Below, piece by piece: positions 7,645-14,779 of a stretch of 39,249 bases of DNA. Position numbers and translations under genes: made by a program. This DNA is from an uncultured Saprospiraceae bacterium (GTDB lineage: Bacteria; Bacteroidota; Bacteroidia; Chitinophagales; Saprospiraceae). The stretch spans positions 1 to 39,249 of the forward strand of contig CAKZUV010000048.1 of assembly GCA_937921555.1 (NCBI GenBank), in the 5' to 3' direction. The number at the start of each line of letters is the position of its first letter. The stretch's first letter is position 1. Under the pieces are notes generated by a model. That model made no database searches. It was given only the letters and a program-made list of their open reading frames with translations, and had not been told where the DNA came from.

Positions 7645-9663
7645 TTAAGCAGTTCCGCCGTTCAGTTTATCCTGCCAGGCGGAGAGCTCGCTCCATTTGC
7701 CGTGTGCGGCCATTTTAGCCTGTTCGGACCAAGTACTTGGATCGTGCATTTTATAGCGTGAGCCAGCGTTGGCGAGGATGGTTTTGATTTGATCGGTAGG
7801 TGTTTCGGAAAGCTGTTTCCAGGTATTGATACCTGCTTCGTAGAGCAGTTGTTCAATTTTAGGACCGATACCTTCGACTACTTTCAGGTTATCAGGTTCG
7901 GTGGTAATTACCTCGCTGAGTTCCTCTATCTGTGTGTCTTCTTTTTCGATGCGGGTAGTGATACCATTAGAAGAATGATTTTTAATCACCTTTCGTCCGG
8001 TCACTTCGCGGATCACCTCTACGGGTTTGATGGTCTGTGTGTTGGTGTTGGTAGAAACGGCTACTTCGCGGATTACTTCTACCTCGCGGATCACTTCCAC
8101 CTCCTTGATGACCTGCACGGGCACCTCACGGATTACCTCTATTTCTTTAATCACCTCTACCTCTTTAATCACTTCTACGGGCACTTCCTTAATTACCTCC
8201 ACTTCCTGAATGACCTGCACGGGCACTTCGCGGATCACTTCTATTTCTTTGATGACCTGCACGGGCACCTCTTTCACCACGTCCCGGACAACCTCTACCT
8301 CTTTGATGACTTCTACGGGGACTTCCTTAATGACTTCCACTTCGTTGATCACCTGTACCTCTTTGATCACTTCTACGGGAATTTCCTTCACCACCTCAAT
8401 CTCTTTGATGACCTGAACGGGGACTTCCTTGATTACGTCCACATATTTGATGACTTCGACCTCTTTGATGACCTGAACGGGCACCTCTTTGATTACTTCT
8501 ACTTCTTTGATAACCTCCACTTCTTTTATCATTTCTACGGGCACTTCTTTTACCACTTCAATTTCTTTAACTACCTCAACTTCTTTAATCACTTCAAAAG
8601 GTACTTCTTTAATGACTTCCACTTCGTTGATGACTTCGACCTCTTTAATTACTTCAACGGGTACTTTTACCTCTTTGATTACCTCTACGTTCTTTACTAC
8701 TTCGACCTCTTTGATGACTTCAACCTCAACCTCTTTGATGACTTCGACCTCGTTGATCACCTCTACTTCTTTAATCACTTCCACCTCTTTGATGACTTCC
8801 ACTTCCTTGATCATTTCTACGGGAATCTCTTTAATCACCTCTACTTCTTTGATAATTTCGACTTCCTTCGTCACGGGCACATCGCGGGTTAGTTCGACGG
8901 TTTTCATCACTTCCACTTCTTTCACCACTTCCACCGGTACCTCTTTGATGACCTCTACGATTTCTTTTACTTCGACGATTCTATCTACCATTACTTCCTT
9001 AATCACCTCAATTTCCTTGATGACTTCGACCTCTTTGATGACCTGCACGGGCACTTCGCGGATGACTTCTACCTCTTTGATGACCTCAACGGTCGTCTCA
9101 ACGGGCACTTCCTTGATGATTTCTACCGTTTTGACGTTGTCAATCTCTTTAAACAATTCGACGGGCACCTCTCGGATCACCTCCACCTCTTTGATGACGT
9201 CCTGATTTTTGATAATTACTTTATCCCGGAAAACCTCCACTTCCTTGATAACTTCCACTTCTTTGATCACTTCTACGGGTACTTCCTTAATCACCTCTAC
9301 ATTTTTGATGACTTCAACGGGTACTTCTACCTCTTTGATGACTTCCACTTCCTTGATCACCTCTACCTCTTTCACCTCGCTGGCGGCCTGACGGGCCAGT
9401 CTCAAATCAGTTTCAGTCTGGGCGAATCTAGTTTTCAGGGAATTATAATCCGTTTCTATACTGGTTTTAGCCTTCAGGTTGGTATCCATTTCCATTTGTA
9501 AAGCGGAAAATTTCTTATTGGATTCCGATTCCAGTTCCGAATAGCGGCTGGACATCATATAATTTCTGATCCAGTAGCCTAGCAGCCAGGAGAAAGCCAT
9601 CGCCAGGGCAGCCAGTAACCAGCAGCCTCCGGTGGATAAAAGTAAGATTGAATTCGATAACAT
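7645..9663 (-). CDS. Membrane-anchored V-E-V-I-K-E repeat protein with C-terminal helix-hairpin-helix domain
   Basis: The 672-residue product has four parts. Residues 1-33 hold one hydrophobic membrane segment followed by Arg-rich WIRNYMMSSR, so the positive-inside rule places the rest in the cytoplasm. Residues 40-95 look like a coiled coil. Residues 96-536 are about seventy imperfect copies of a 6-residue unit VEVIKE, regularly replaced by an 8-residue variant VPVEVIKE. Residues 590-672 hold a helix-hairpin-helix-like domain (LKVVEGIGPKIEQLLYEAG) and a Trp-rich tail seen in H3TH/flap-nuclease-like small domains. Codons differ between units, so the array is old or selected at protein level rather than freshly amplified. 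It is divergent from an OmpA-family gene. Function is unknown. A DNA-binding tether is suggested by topology and HhH, but not proven. Confidence 0.85.
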   Translation of the reverse strand: MLSNSILLLSTGGCWLLAALAMAFSWLLGYWIRNYMMSSRYSELESESNKKFSALQMEMDTNLKAKTSIETDYNSLKTRFAQTETDLRLARQAASEVKEVEVIKEVEVIKEVEVPVEVIKNVEVIKEVPVEVIKEVEVIKEVEVFRDKVIIKNQDVIKEVEVIREVPVELFKEIDNVKTVEIIKEVPVETTVEVIKEVEVIREVPVQVIKEVEVIKEIEVIKEVMVDRIVEVKEIVEVIKEVPVEVVKEVEVMKTVELTRDVPVTKEVEIIKEVEVIKEIPVEMIKEVEVIKEVEVIKEVEVINEVEVIKEVEVEVIKEVEVVKNVEVIKEVKVPVEVIKEVEVINEVEVIKEVPFEVIKEVEVVKEIEVVKEVPVEMIKEVEVIKEVEVIKEVPVQVIKEVEVIKYVDVIKEVPVQVIKEIEVVKEIPVEVIKEVQVINEVEVIKEVPVEVIKEVEVVRDVVKEVPVQVIKEIEVIREVPVQVIQEVEVIKEVPVEVIKEVEVIKEIEVIREVPVQVIKEVEVIREVEVIREVAVSTNTNTQTIKPVEVIREVTGRKVIKNHSSNGITTRIEKEDTQIEELSEVITTEPDNLKVVEGIGPKIEQLLYEAGINTWKQLSETPTDQIKTILANAGSRYKMHDPSTWSEQAKMAAHGKWSELSAWQDKLNGGTA
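8056..9378 (-). repeat. Coding tandem repeat, 18-base and 24-base units
   Basis: This is the DNA encoding the V-E-V-I-K-E array, about 1.3 kb of degenerate 18-base units (6 codons) interspersed with 24-base units (8 codons). All three frames of the opposite strand stay partly open because of the periodicity. Unit sequences vary at third positions. The length is a likely source of polymorphism between strains and of assembly error. Confidence 0.85.
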
Positions 9664-10324
9664 AGTCTAGTTATTTGTTATATATGTGATTAAATATTGC
9701 TAAAATCTTAGACCGGACCATCGTCCAGGAGAACTCTGGCAACGGGTGTTACGAATACCTGGCAGGATTAAAATCCAGCAGATGTAACAGCCTGTGCCGC
9801 GTTCTGACTACCTGAAGCACTATATCTTTTTAGAATATGCGCTAGCGGAAAGCCGTCTGCAGTAACGATTTGGAAAAATTAAAGTCCTGGAAATTGTGTG
9901 TAGATCGAATTAAAAAGATTCTCTTCTGACAGTTAAAGGGATTTAAGTTTTCTCTCAATTTTTAAAAATAGTATGTTGATGTATCAATAAGCGAAGGTAA
10001 GATAAACTTTTCTTTTATTAAAAAGAAATCTATTTTTTAATAGAAAAATATTTTTTACCAAAAGTAAATATTCTGATTTTATTTCAATATAATTTAGAAA
10101 ATTATTTTTCCAGATTTCGCACTTTTCGTTAAAAGCCGTACCTTTACAAGCATCATAAATCGTCTTAACGGTTTTATGACGTAGTTTTACCCAAAAAGTC
10201 ATGTACATATTTATAAATTTTACAAATTCGGAAGCATACTGGAAAAAAGTTACCCGTTATTTTAGTCATTTACTATTTTGATTCATGACTTTTCTGGTAT
10301 AAATCCTAAAAACAAACATTTGCG
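9664..10324. other. 661-base intergenic region between divergent genes
   Basis: No convincing gene is visible. About 9690-9850 is of mixed composition with several short self-complementary segments, for example CCAGGAG/CTCTGG near 9726-9740, and could hold a structured RNA or long 5' leader. About 9950-10120 is extremely AT-rich with A/T-run hairpins. An open frame at 9984-10208 (-) has no family resemblance and biased Lys/Phe/Asn content, so I do not call it. The promoters of both flanking genes must lie here, but no clean TAnnTTTG element was found. Confidence 0.5.
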
Positions 10325-11185
10325 ATGAGACCACTATTATTTGTAATATCCTTTTTCTGGATTCTTGGAGGTTCCTTCTTTCTGTCTAAACTATTTTGTC
10401 CTGCGGCTGCCGCCGGCGCTGCTGCTACGACCAGCAATCTTAGTCTGATTGACGGAGATTTCAAAGCGACCTCTACCGGAAATTATAACTTTCCGAAAAG
10501 CACCGCTGCCATTGCGATCACGGATCACGCCAGAGATAATTATTTTAAAAAAACAGCTAATTACCTGATGGATCATCCGGAAAAGACGCTCGCACTGACG
10601 GGTGTTTATGCGATCGATGAATCCAACAAAACAGATTATGCCAACCTGGGAATTGCCCGCGCCGAAGCGGTAAAAGAGGTATTGGTTTCGGATGGTGCGA
10701 GCACAGAACAGATTTCTACCACCGGAATGGAAGCATCTGATCTGGGATTTATTGATAAAAAATTGTACAATTCGGTAAAGTTTGATCTCTCTACCAATGA
10801 CATGGGCGCTGCCGCAGCATCCACCCTCAACTTTGACGACTCCAAAACCGTTTATTTCAACGGAGATGAAGCTGGATTCCCCGAGGATGATCCGAAATTA
10901 CTGGACATCATTGATTATCTGGCTTCCTATATGACAACTAATCCGGACGCAATTATTATCGTCAGTGGTTATACGGATAATCAGGGCAGATCTTCTGAAA
11001 AAATGAAAATTGCTAAACAAAGAGCGGAAAGAATCCGTAGAATCATTCGAGATTCCAACGGAGGTAAATTCTTCCCATCCAAGCAGGTAATCGCAAAAGC
11101 AGTGGGACCGCAGGATCCGCAGGCTGACAACGAAACCGCCGAAGGGATGGCCATTAACAACCGCGTGACGATTGTGGTAGAATAA
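10325..11185 (+). CDS. OmpA-family protein with two tandem OmpA-like domains
   Basis: This 286-residue envelope protein has an N-terminal hydrophobic segment at residues 2-22 and an Ala-rich linker. Two OmpA C-like peptidoglycan-binding domains follow. The first (about residues 55-150) is degenerate, though it keeps the LGIARAEAVKEVL helix. The second (about 170-286) is well preserved: VYFNGDEAGF, VSGYTDNQGRSSEKMKIAKQRAERI and the terminal NNRVTIVV. Known OmpA-like domains bind diaminopimelate in peptidoglycan through conserved Asp and Arg residues; the Asp of GYTDNQG and Arg of KQRAERI fit. It is transcribed divergently from the repeat/HhH gene, and the pair may act together at the envelope. 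That link is inferred from position only. Confidence 0.83.
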   Translation: MRPLLFVISFFWILGGSFFLSKLFCPAAAAGAAATTSNLSLIDGDFKATSTGNYNFPKSTAAIAITDHARDNYFKKTANYLMDHPEKTLALTGVYAIDESNKTDYANLGIARAEAVKEVLVSDGASTEQISTTGMEASDLGFIDKKLYNSVKFDLSTNDMGAAAASTLNFDDSKTVYFNGDEAGFPEDDPKLLDIIDYLASYMTTNPDAIIIVSGYTDNQGRSSEKMKIAKQRAERIRRIIRDSNGGKFFPSKQVIAKAVGPQDPQADNETAEGMAINNRVTIVVE

Positions 11186-11227
11186 TCACTTTCAGGTTAT
11201 TAAAATTTTGCTATTATACCATAGCAG

Positions 11228-11262
11228 AAAATGCACGAAAAGTTTATTTCGTGCATTTTTTG
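11228..11262 (+). terminator. Intrinsic terminator after the OmpA-family gene
   Basis: AAAATGCACGAAA (11228-11240) and TTTCGTGCATTTT (11247-11259) form a perfect 13-base-pair stem with a 6-base loop and run into a T-run. Confidence 0.88.
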
Positions 11263-11292
11263 TTTAAAATGATTCAAGATACCCGTTTTTTA

Positions 11293-11356
11293 TAAACGAC
11301 TAAACGACTAAACGATTAAACAAATAAACAACTCAACAACTAAACATTTCAACAAA
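11293..11356. repeat. 8-bp tandem repeat array upstream of the SDR gene
   Basis: Eight consecutive 8-base units follow the pattern T(A/C)AAC(G/A)AN: TAAACGAC, TAAACGAC, TAAACGAT, TAAACAAA, TAAACAAC, TCAACAAC, TAAACATT, TCAACAAA. The array ends 3 bases before the ATG at 11360, so it covers the entire ribosome-binding region. The same unit recurs at 13060-13107 (inverted) and around 33583-33830. Confidence 0.85.
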
Positions 11357-11359
11357 AAA

Positions 11360-12112
11360 ATGAATTTCAAAAACCAGGTAGTCATCATCACCGGAGCCTC
11401 CGCCGGAATTGGTAAAGCAACGGCGGAAGAATTTGCAACCCGGGGAGCCAGTCTTATCCTGGCAGACCGTAACGAGGCCGCCGGAAAAACGCTCACCGGG
11501 AAATTGGTGGAGCAAGGTGCGGATGCGCATTTTCATCCAGTAGATGTGTCAAATCTGGCTTCCGTGAAAACGCTTTTTGATTTCTGTATGAAAAAATACA
11601 ACCGACTGGATCACCTGATCAATAATGCCGGCATTGCCAATGAGCTTGGTTTTTTCGAGGCGATCACCGACGAAGACTGGCATAAAGTCATCGCCGTTAA
11701 CCAAACAGGCGTCTTCTACGGAATGCGGGCCGCGCTGAAAATCATGCGGGAACAGGGTAGTGGTTCGATTGTCAACACGGCTTCTGCCGCCGGGATTGGT
11801 GCGGCTCCGCGTATGGGCGCCTACGCTGCCTCCAAACACGCCGTCGTCGGAATGACCAAAACAGCGGCCCACGAATACGGAAAATTCAACGTCCGGATCA
11901 ACGCTGTCTGTCCCTCGATCATTGACACTGAAATGGGGACTGGTGGTCTGGCCGGAGATCCAAAATTATTTAAGATGATGGAAATGGCTGTCCCGATGAA
12001 GCGGTTCGGAAAAGCGAGTGAAGTGGCCAAGACGATTTGCTGGTTGTGCAGCGACGAGGCAAGTTATCTGAATGGAGTAGCCTTGTCGGTCGATGGGGGA
12101 TTGAAGGCGTAG
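11360..12112 (+). CDS. SDR-family NAD(P)-dependent oxidoreductase
   Basis: This 250-residue classical short-chain dehydrogenase/reductase has a Rossmann-fold cofactor motif GASAGIGKAT at residues 11-20. The structural NNAGIA is near residue 89. The catalytic Ser is in NTASAAG, and the Tyr-Lys pair is in YAASKH. The C-terminal CWLCSDEASYLNGVALSVDGG is the usual SDR ending. An Asp in LADRNE after strand 2 suggests NAD(H) preference. The substrate cannot be inferred; the family includes 3-oxoacyl-ACP reductases and many sugar, steroid and alcohol dehydrogenases. The gene stands alone behind an 8-bp tandem repeat that takes the place of a normal leader. Confidence 0.88.
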   Translation: MNFKNQVVIITGASAGIGKATAEEFATRGASLILADRNEAAGKTLTGKLVEQGADAHFHPVDVSNLASVKTLFDFCMKKYNRLDHLINNAGIANELGFFEAITDEDWHKVIAVNQTGVFYGMRAALKIMREQGSGSIVNTASAAGIGAAPRMGAYAASKHAVVGMTKTAAHEYGKFNVRINAVCPSIIDTEMGTGGLAGDPKLFKMMEMAVPMKRFGKASEVAKTICWLCSDEASYLNGVALSVDGGLKA

Positions 12113-12203
12113 GGACCTATTGAACGCTAAACTCCTTCTTCTTACAACGTCGTAAATACAATTCATGAATTGTCTCTTTGCCAATAATAAAATCAACAAA
12201 CAC

Positions 12204-12211
12204 TAACTTTG
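12204..12211 (+). promoter_or_regulatory. Possible -7 promoter element at the DTW gene
   Basis: TAACTTTG fits TAnnTTTG, but its last three bases are the TTG that is the only usable start codon of the DTW gene. If this promoter is used, the TTG would not be in the transcript. Confidence 0.35.
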
Positions 12212-12940
12212 CCAACAAAAACAAATAAACCAAGAATTAACTGTTATAAATGCATGAGACCTTCGGAATCCTGTATTTGTAAATACATTCATCCTTTGCG
12301 GACCAAGACCCGTTTTATCATTCTGATGCACCCAAAAGAGTATAAAAGACAAAGAAACGGAACGGGACAGATGACCCGGTTGCAGCTTGAAAATTCGGAG
12401 ATTCTGGTGGGAATAGATTTTACCCATCATAAGCGAGTAAACGAAATACTAAATAAAAAAGAACATTGTTCTTTCCTATTGTATCCGGGAAAAAATAGTT
12501 TTAACTTATCGGTAAGCGAAAGTTCCGAAACAAATATATTTATGGGGGATACGCCATACCTGTTTCTGCTCGATGGTACCTGGCCCTGTGCCCGTAAAAT
12601 GCTTAAATTGAGTAAGAATTTACAACAATTAAAAAGAGTAAGTTTTGATAATAAAATTACCTCAAAGTTTGTTTTTAAACAGCAGCCGGACGCCCTTTGT
12701 CTCAGTACGATTGAATCCGTTTACACGGTTTTAAATTTATTAAAGCAAAGTAATTTTGAACACGCTGATACAAAAGATTTCCTGCTTCCTTTTGAAAAAA
12801 TGATCGAATACCAGCTCGATTATATCCTGAATCCAGACAACGAAAACTATAATCCTACGGCGAACAAAACGTTGCTTCCCAAGAACAAATACAAGATAAA
12901 TCCGCAAAGGAGTGTTATTTTTGAAGGAGAGGGTAGTTAG
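12209..12940 (+). CDS. DTW-domain tRNA-uridine aminocarboxypropyltransferase
   Basis: This 243-residue protein is of the TapT/YfiP type, which adds the aminocarboxypropyl group of SAM to a tRNA uridine (acp3U). The N-terminal cysteine cluster CYKCMRPSESCIC (residues 12-24) matches the CxxCxxPxxxCxC metal site of the family. DGTWPCARKM (near residue 120) is the DTW motif, and QPDALCLSTIES is the second conserved block. An in-frame stop lies shortly upstream and no ATG precedes the cysteine cluster, so TTG 12209 is the only standard start that keeps the zinc site. The next ATG (12254) would delete two cysteines. The exact subfamily, and so the modified position, is not determinable here. Confidence 0.85.
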   Translation: MPTKTNKPRINCYKCMRPSESCICKYIHPLRTKTRFIILMHPKEYKRQRNGTGQMTRLQLENSEILVGIDFTHHKRVNEILNKKEHCSFLLYPGKNSFNLSVSESSETNIFMGDTPYLFLLDGTWPCARKMLKLSKNLQQLKRVSFDNKITSKFVFKQQPDALCLSTIESVYTVLNLLKQSNFEHADTKDFLLPFEKMIEYQLDYILNPDNENYNPTANKTLLPKNKYKINPQRSVIFEGEGS

Positions 12941-12984
12941 AGATTTACATTCTAAAGAGACACTAATCCGTACACGCCACCCGT

Positions 12985-13048
12985 CCGTTCACTCGGTGCG
13001 TTCCCTCTTCGCACGCAGCCCTACTTTGAGTCGGTATCCGTCAGTCAT
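12985..13048. repeat. Interspersed repeat element, copy A
   Basis: The copy shares TTCCCTC, CGCACGC, GCCCT and the terminal GTCAGTCAT, in order, with the element at 13183-13252. Overall similarity is moderate, with several small insertions. It is noncoding. Confidence 0.6.
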
Positions 13049-13059
13049 GCACATCAAAA

Positions 13060-13107
13060 TTGTTTAATTGTTTAATCGTTGATTTGTTTAATCGTTTAAT
13101 CGTTGAC
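13060..13107. repeat. 8-bp tandem repeat array (inverted relative to 11293-11356)
   Basis: Six contiguous units read on + as ATTGTTTA, ATTGTTTA, ATCGTTGA, TTTGTTTA, ATCGTTTA, ATCGTTGA. Their reverse complements are the TAAACGAT/TCAACGAT units seen upstream of the SDR gene. Confidence 0.85.
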
Positions 13108-13128
13108 AGATATCTTTTTTTAATGAAA

Positions 13129-13148
13129 ATCAATAAATCCGCACATCC
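13129..13148. repeat. 20-bp direct repeat of the hisA 3' end
   Basis: The 20 bases here are identical to 13251-13270, which hold the last codons and stop of hisA. The copies are 122 bases apart start to start. Confidence 0.85.
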
Positions 13149-13182
13149 ACGAATCTACACATCCACCAATGCGCCCTCCCCT

Positions 13183-13252
13183 CCGCTTACGCGGTTCCTT
13201 CCCTCGTCGCGCTGTCGCACGCCGCCCTCCTTCGTCGGGATCGGTCAGTCAT
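13183..13252. repeat. Interspersed repeat element, copy B
   Basis: This is the second copy of the element at 12985-13048. Its terminal GTCAGTCAT runs directly into the stop codon of hisA. Confidence 0.6.
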
Positions 13253-13965
13253 CAATAAATCCGCACATCCTCCAGCCGAATCCGACCTTCATAAAGGGCC
13301 TTTCCGACAATGGCTCCGTGGCAACCAACCTCCGCTAAACGCTCCAGATCAGCCAGATCGGATACGCCACCGCTGGCAATTATTTCTAAATCAGCAAAGC
13401 GATCGATCAGCTCTTTGTATAAATCAGTTGCCGCTCCTTCCAGCATTCCGTCTTTGGCAATATCCGTACAAATAACCCGCTGAATTCCTTTTGTTTGGTA
13501 GTCCGCCACAAAATCAAATAAGTCTAAATCACTGGTTTCCTCCCAACCGTGTACTGCAATTTTACGGTCTTTGACATCAGCCCCCAAAATTATTTTATCA
13601 CCACCATATTTATTGATCCAGTTGGTAAAAATAGCTGCTCCCTTTACGGCAATGGTTCCACCGGTAATCTGATGCGCTCCGCTCTCAAAAGCAATATGAA
13701 CATCCTGGTCAGACTTGAGGCCTCCCCCAAAATCAATCGTCAGCGACGTTTTGCTGGCGATTGTTTCCAGGACTTTATAGTTGACAATATGCCGGGCTCT
13801 GGCGCCGTCCAGATCCACTAGGTGCAGGTGCGTGATACCCGCGCCCTCGAATGCTTTTGCCACTTCGAGTGGATGCTCATTGTATACTTTTTTCTGATTG
13901 TAGTCACCTTGCGTAAGGCGAACACATTTGCCATCAATAATATCAATCGCTGGAATAATAAGCAT
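13252..13965 (-). CDS. hisA: Phosphoribosylformimino-5-aminoimidazole carboxamide ribotide isomerase
   Basis: This 237-residue TIM-barrel enzyme catalyses the ProFAR to PRFAR isomerisation, the fourth step of histidine synthesis. Asp8 in [14 protein letters not shown] is the catalytic base. The phosphate-binding motifs are DFGGGLKSD in the first half and [12 protein letters not shown] in the second, the two half-barrels of this duplicated fold. The length is about normal for the family (near 240). hisH lies immediately upstream with a 1-base gap. hisF, which normally follows, is absent: the operon stops here, and the last 20 bases of the gene are duplicated in the spacer downstream. Confidence 0.95.
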   Translation of the reverse strand: MLIIPAIDIIDGKCVRLTQGDYNQKKVYNEHPLEVAKAFEGAGITHLHLVDLDGARARHIVNYKVLETIASKTSLTIDFGGGLKSDQDVHIAFESGAHQITGGTIAVKGAAIFTNWINKYGGDKIILGADVKDRKIAVHGWEETSDLDLFDFVADYQTKGIQRVICTDIAKDGMLEGAATDLYKELIDRFADLEIIASGGVSDLADLERLAEVGCHGAIVGKALYEGRIRLEDVRIY

Positions 13966-13966
13966 C

Positions 13967-14560
13967 TTATAAATTTATAAATTCTTTTAAAATAAGCTCG
14001 CCCACGTCACCTGATTTTTCGGGATGAAACTGGGTAGCATAAAAATTATCTTTCTGCAAAGCGGCACTGAACGGTAGAATATAATCGCAGGTTGCTGTGG
14101 TATAATCTCCTTTTTCAACGTAATAGCTGTGCACAAAATAAGCGTAATCACCGGGTTGATTTTTTTTAAATAATGGCGTACTTTTTTCAAACATTATTTT
14201 GTTCCAACCAACGTGTGGAATTTTTTGATCCGTCGCACTAGCTATAAATTTTTTCACCTTCAGTGGAATAATATTAAGACAATCAGTGTTTCCTTCTTCG
14301 GAATATTCACAAAGCAATTGCATACCCAGACAGATTCCGAGTGTCGGTTGTTTTAATCCGCGAATAGTTTCTGCCAGTCCGGTTTTACGTAAATAAGCCA
14401 TCGTATTTTTTGCTTCCCCGACTCCGGGAAAAATAACTTTATCCGCTGATTTTATTTTATCAGGATCACTGCTCAACTCCGCCACGACCCCAATTCGCTC
14501 CAGGGCAAAAAGAACCGATCTTACGTTTCCGGCATTGTAGTCAATAATTACAATTTTCAT
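13967..14560 (-). CDS. hisH: Imidazole glycerol phosphate synthase, glutaminase subunit
   Basis: This 197-residue class I glutamine amidotransferase passes ammonia to HisF for imidazole glycerol phosphate formation. The nucleophile Cys is in [16 protein letters not shown], with the His-Glu pair in [11 protein letters not shown] near the C-terminus. The N-terminal [12 protein letters not shown] and PGVGEA match the family. It is almost contiguous with hisA. The synthase partner HisF is not encoded in this window, so the complex must be completed from another locus. A 219-base gap separates it from hisB upstream, which is unusual inside an otherwise tight operon. Confidence 0.95.
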   Translation of the reverse strand: MKIVIIDYNAGNVRSVLFALERIGVVAELSSDPDKIKSADKVIFPGVGEAKNTMAYLRKTGLAETIRGLKQPTLGICLGMQLLCEYSEEGNTDCLNIIPLKVKKFIASATDQKIPHVGWNKIMFEKSTPLFKKNQPGDYAYFVHSYYVEKGDYTTATCDYILPFSAALQKDNFYATQFHPEKSGDVGELILKEFINL

Positions 14561-14689
14561 ATTGTTGTTTTTAGGTGACTAACGGTCATCAATCATGTTA
14601 TTCAGGTAACAAAAAAACGCTCTTTTAATGACTTTAAAATTTTGTCAGATCAAGTTTATTTATGTTTATTCTACTCAAAAAAATAATGC

Positions 14690-14704
14690 GATCCCGCTGG
14701 GATC
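14690..14704. repeat. Small GATCCC/GGGATC palindrome in the hisB-hisH gap
   Basis: GATCCC, GCT, GGGATC form a perfect 6-base-pair hairpin in an otherwise AT-rich 219-base gap. There is no following T-run, so it is not an obvious terminator. It resembles the short palindromic repeats scattered in Bacteroidota spacers. Confidence 0.5.
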
Positions 14705-14779
14705 ATTCCGAGTACAAATTTAAAACTGAACAAAATATTTTTATAAAATAAATTGAATGATCCTTAATCAACAGTTCTT

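Larger units (their letters stand above)
12941..13251. other. Repeat-rich intergenic region between the DTW gene and hisA
   Basis: No gene is called. The stretch contains two diverged copies of a 65-70-base element (12985-13048 and 13183-13252), a six-unit 8-bp tandem array (13060-13107) and a 20-base direct repeat of the end of hisA (13129-13148). The two flanking genes converge here. Confidence 0.75.

Noticed and set aside
7789-8892. Long plus-strand open frame rich in His, Phe, Tyr and Asp opposite the repeat protein
   Set aside because: It is a by-product of the 18/24-base periodicity of the minus-strand gene. It has no initiation context or family resemblance, and parallel open frames exist in other phases.
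8489-9205. Plus-strand Ser/Thr-rich repeat frame opposite the repeat protein
   Set aside because: It has the same cause: any frame through the periodic DNA stays open. The minus frame alone has a membrane anchor and a folded C-terminal domain.
9690-9850. Structured noncoding RNA
   Set aside because: Several short complementary segments exist, but no coherent fold, promoter and terminator could be shown; it is left as a note on the intergenic region.
9984-10208. 74-codon minus-strand frame in the 661-base intergenic region
   Set aside because: It is extremely AT-rich and its composition follows the DNA bias. It has no recognisable domain and no promoter or ribosome-binding signal.
11293-11356. 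CRISPR array
   Set aside because: Units are 8 bases and contiguous, with no spacers. No cas genes are in the window. The same holds for 13060-13107 and 33787-33835.
13060-13338. 92-codon plus-strand frame crossing the repeats into hisA
   Set aside because: It runs through tandem repeats and antisense to hisA, with no sign of coding selection.
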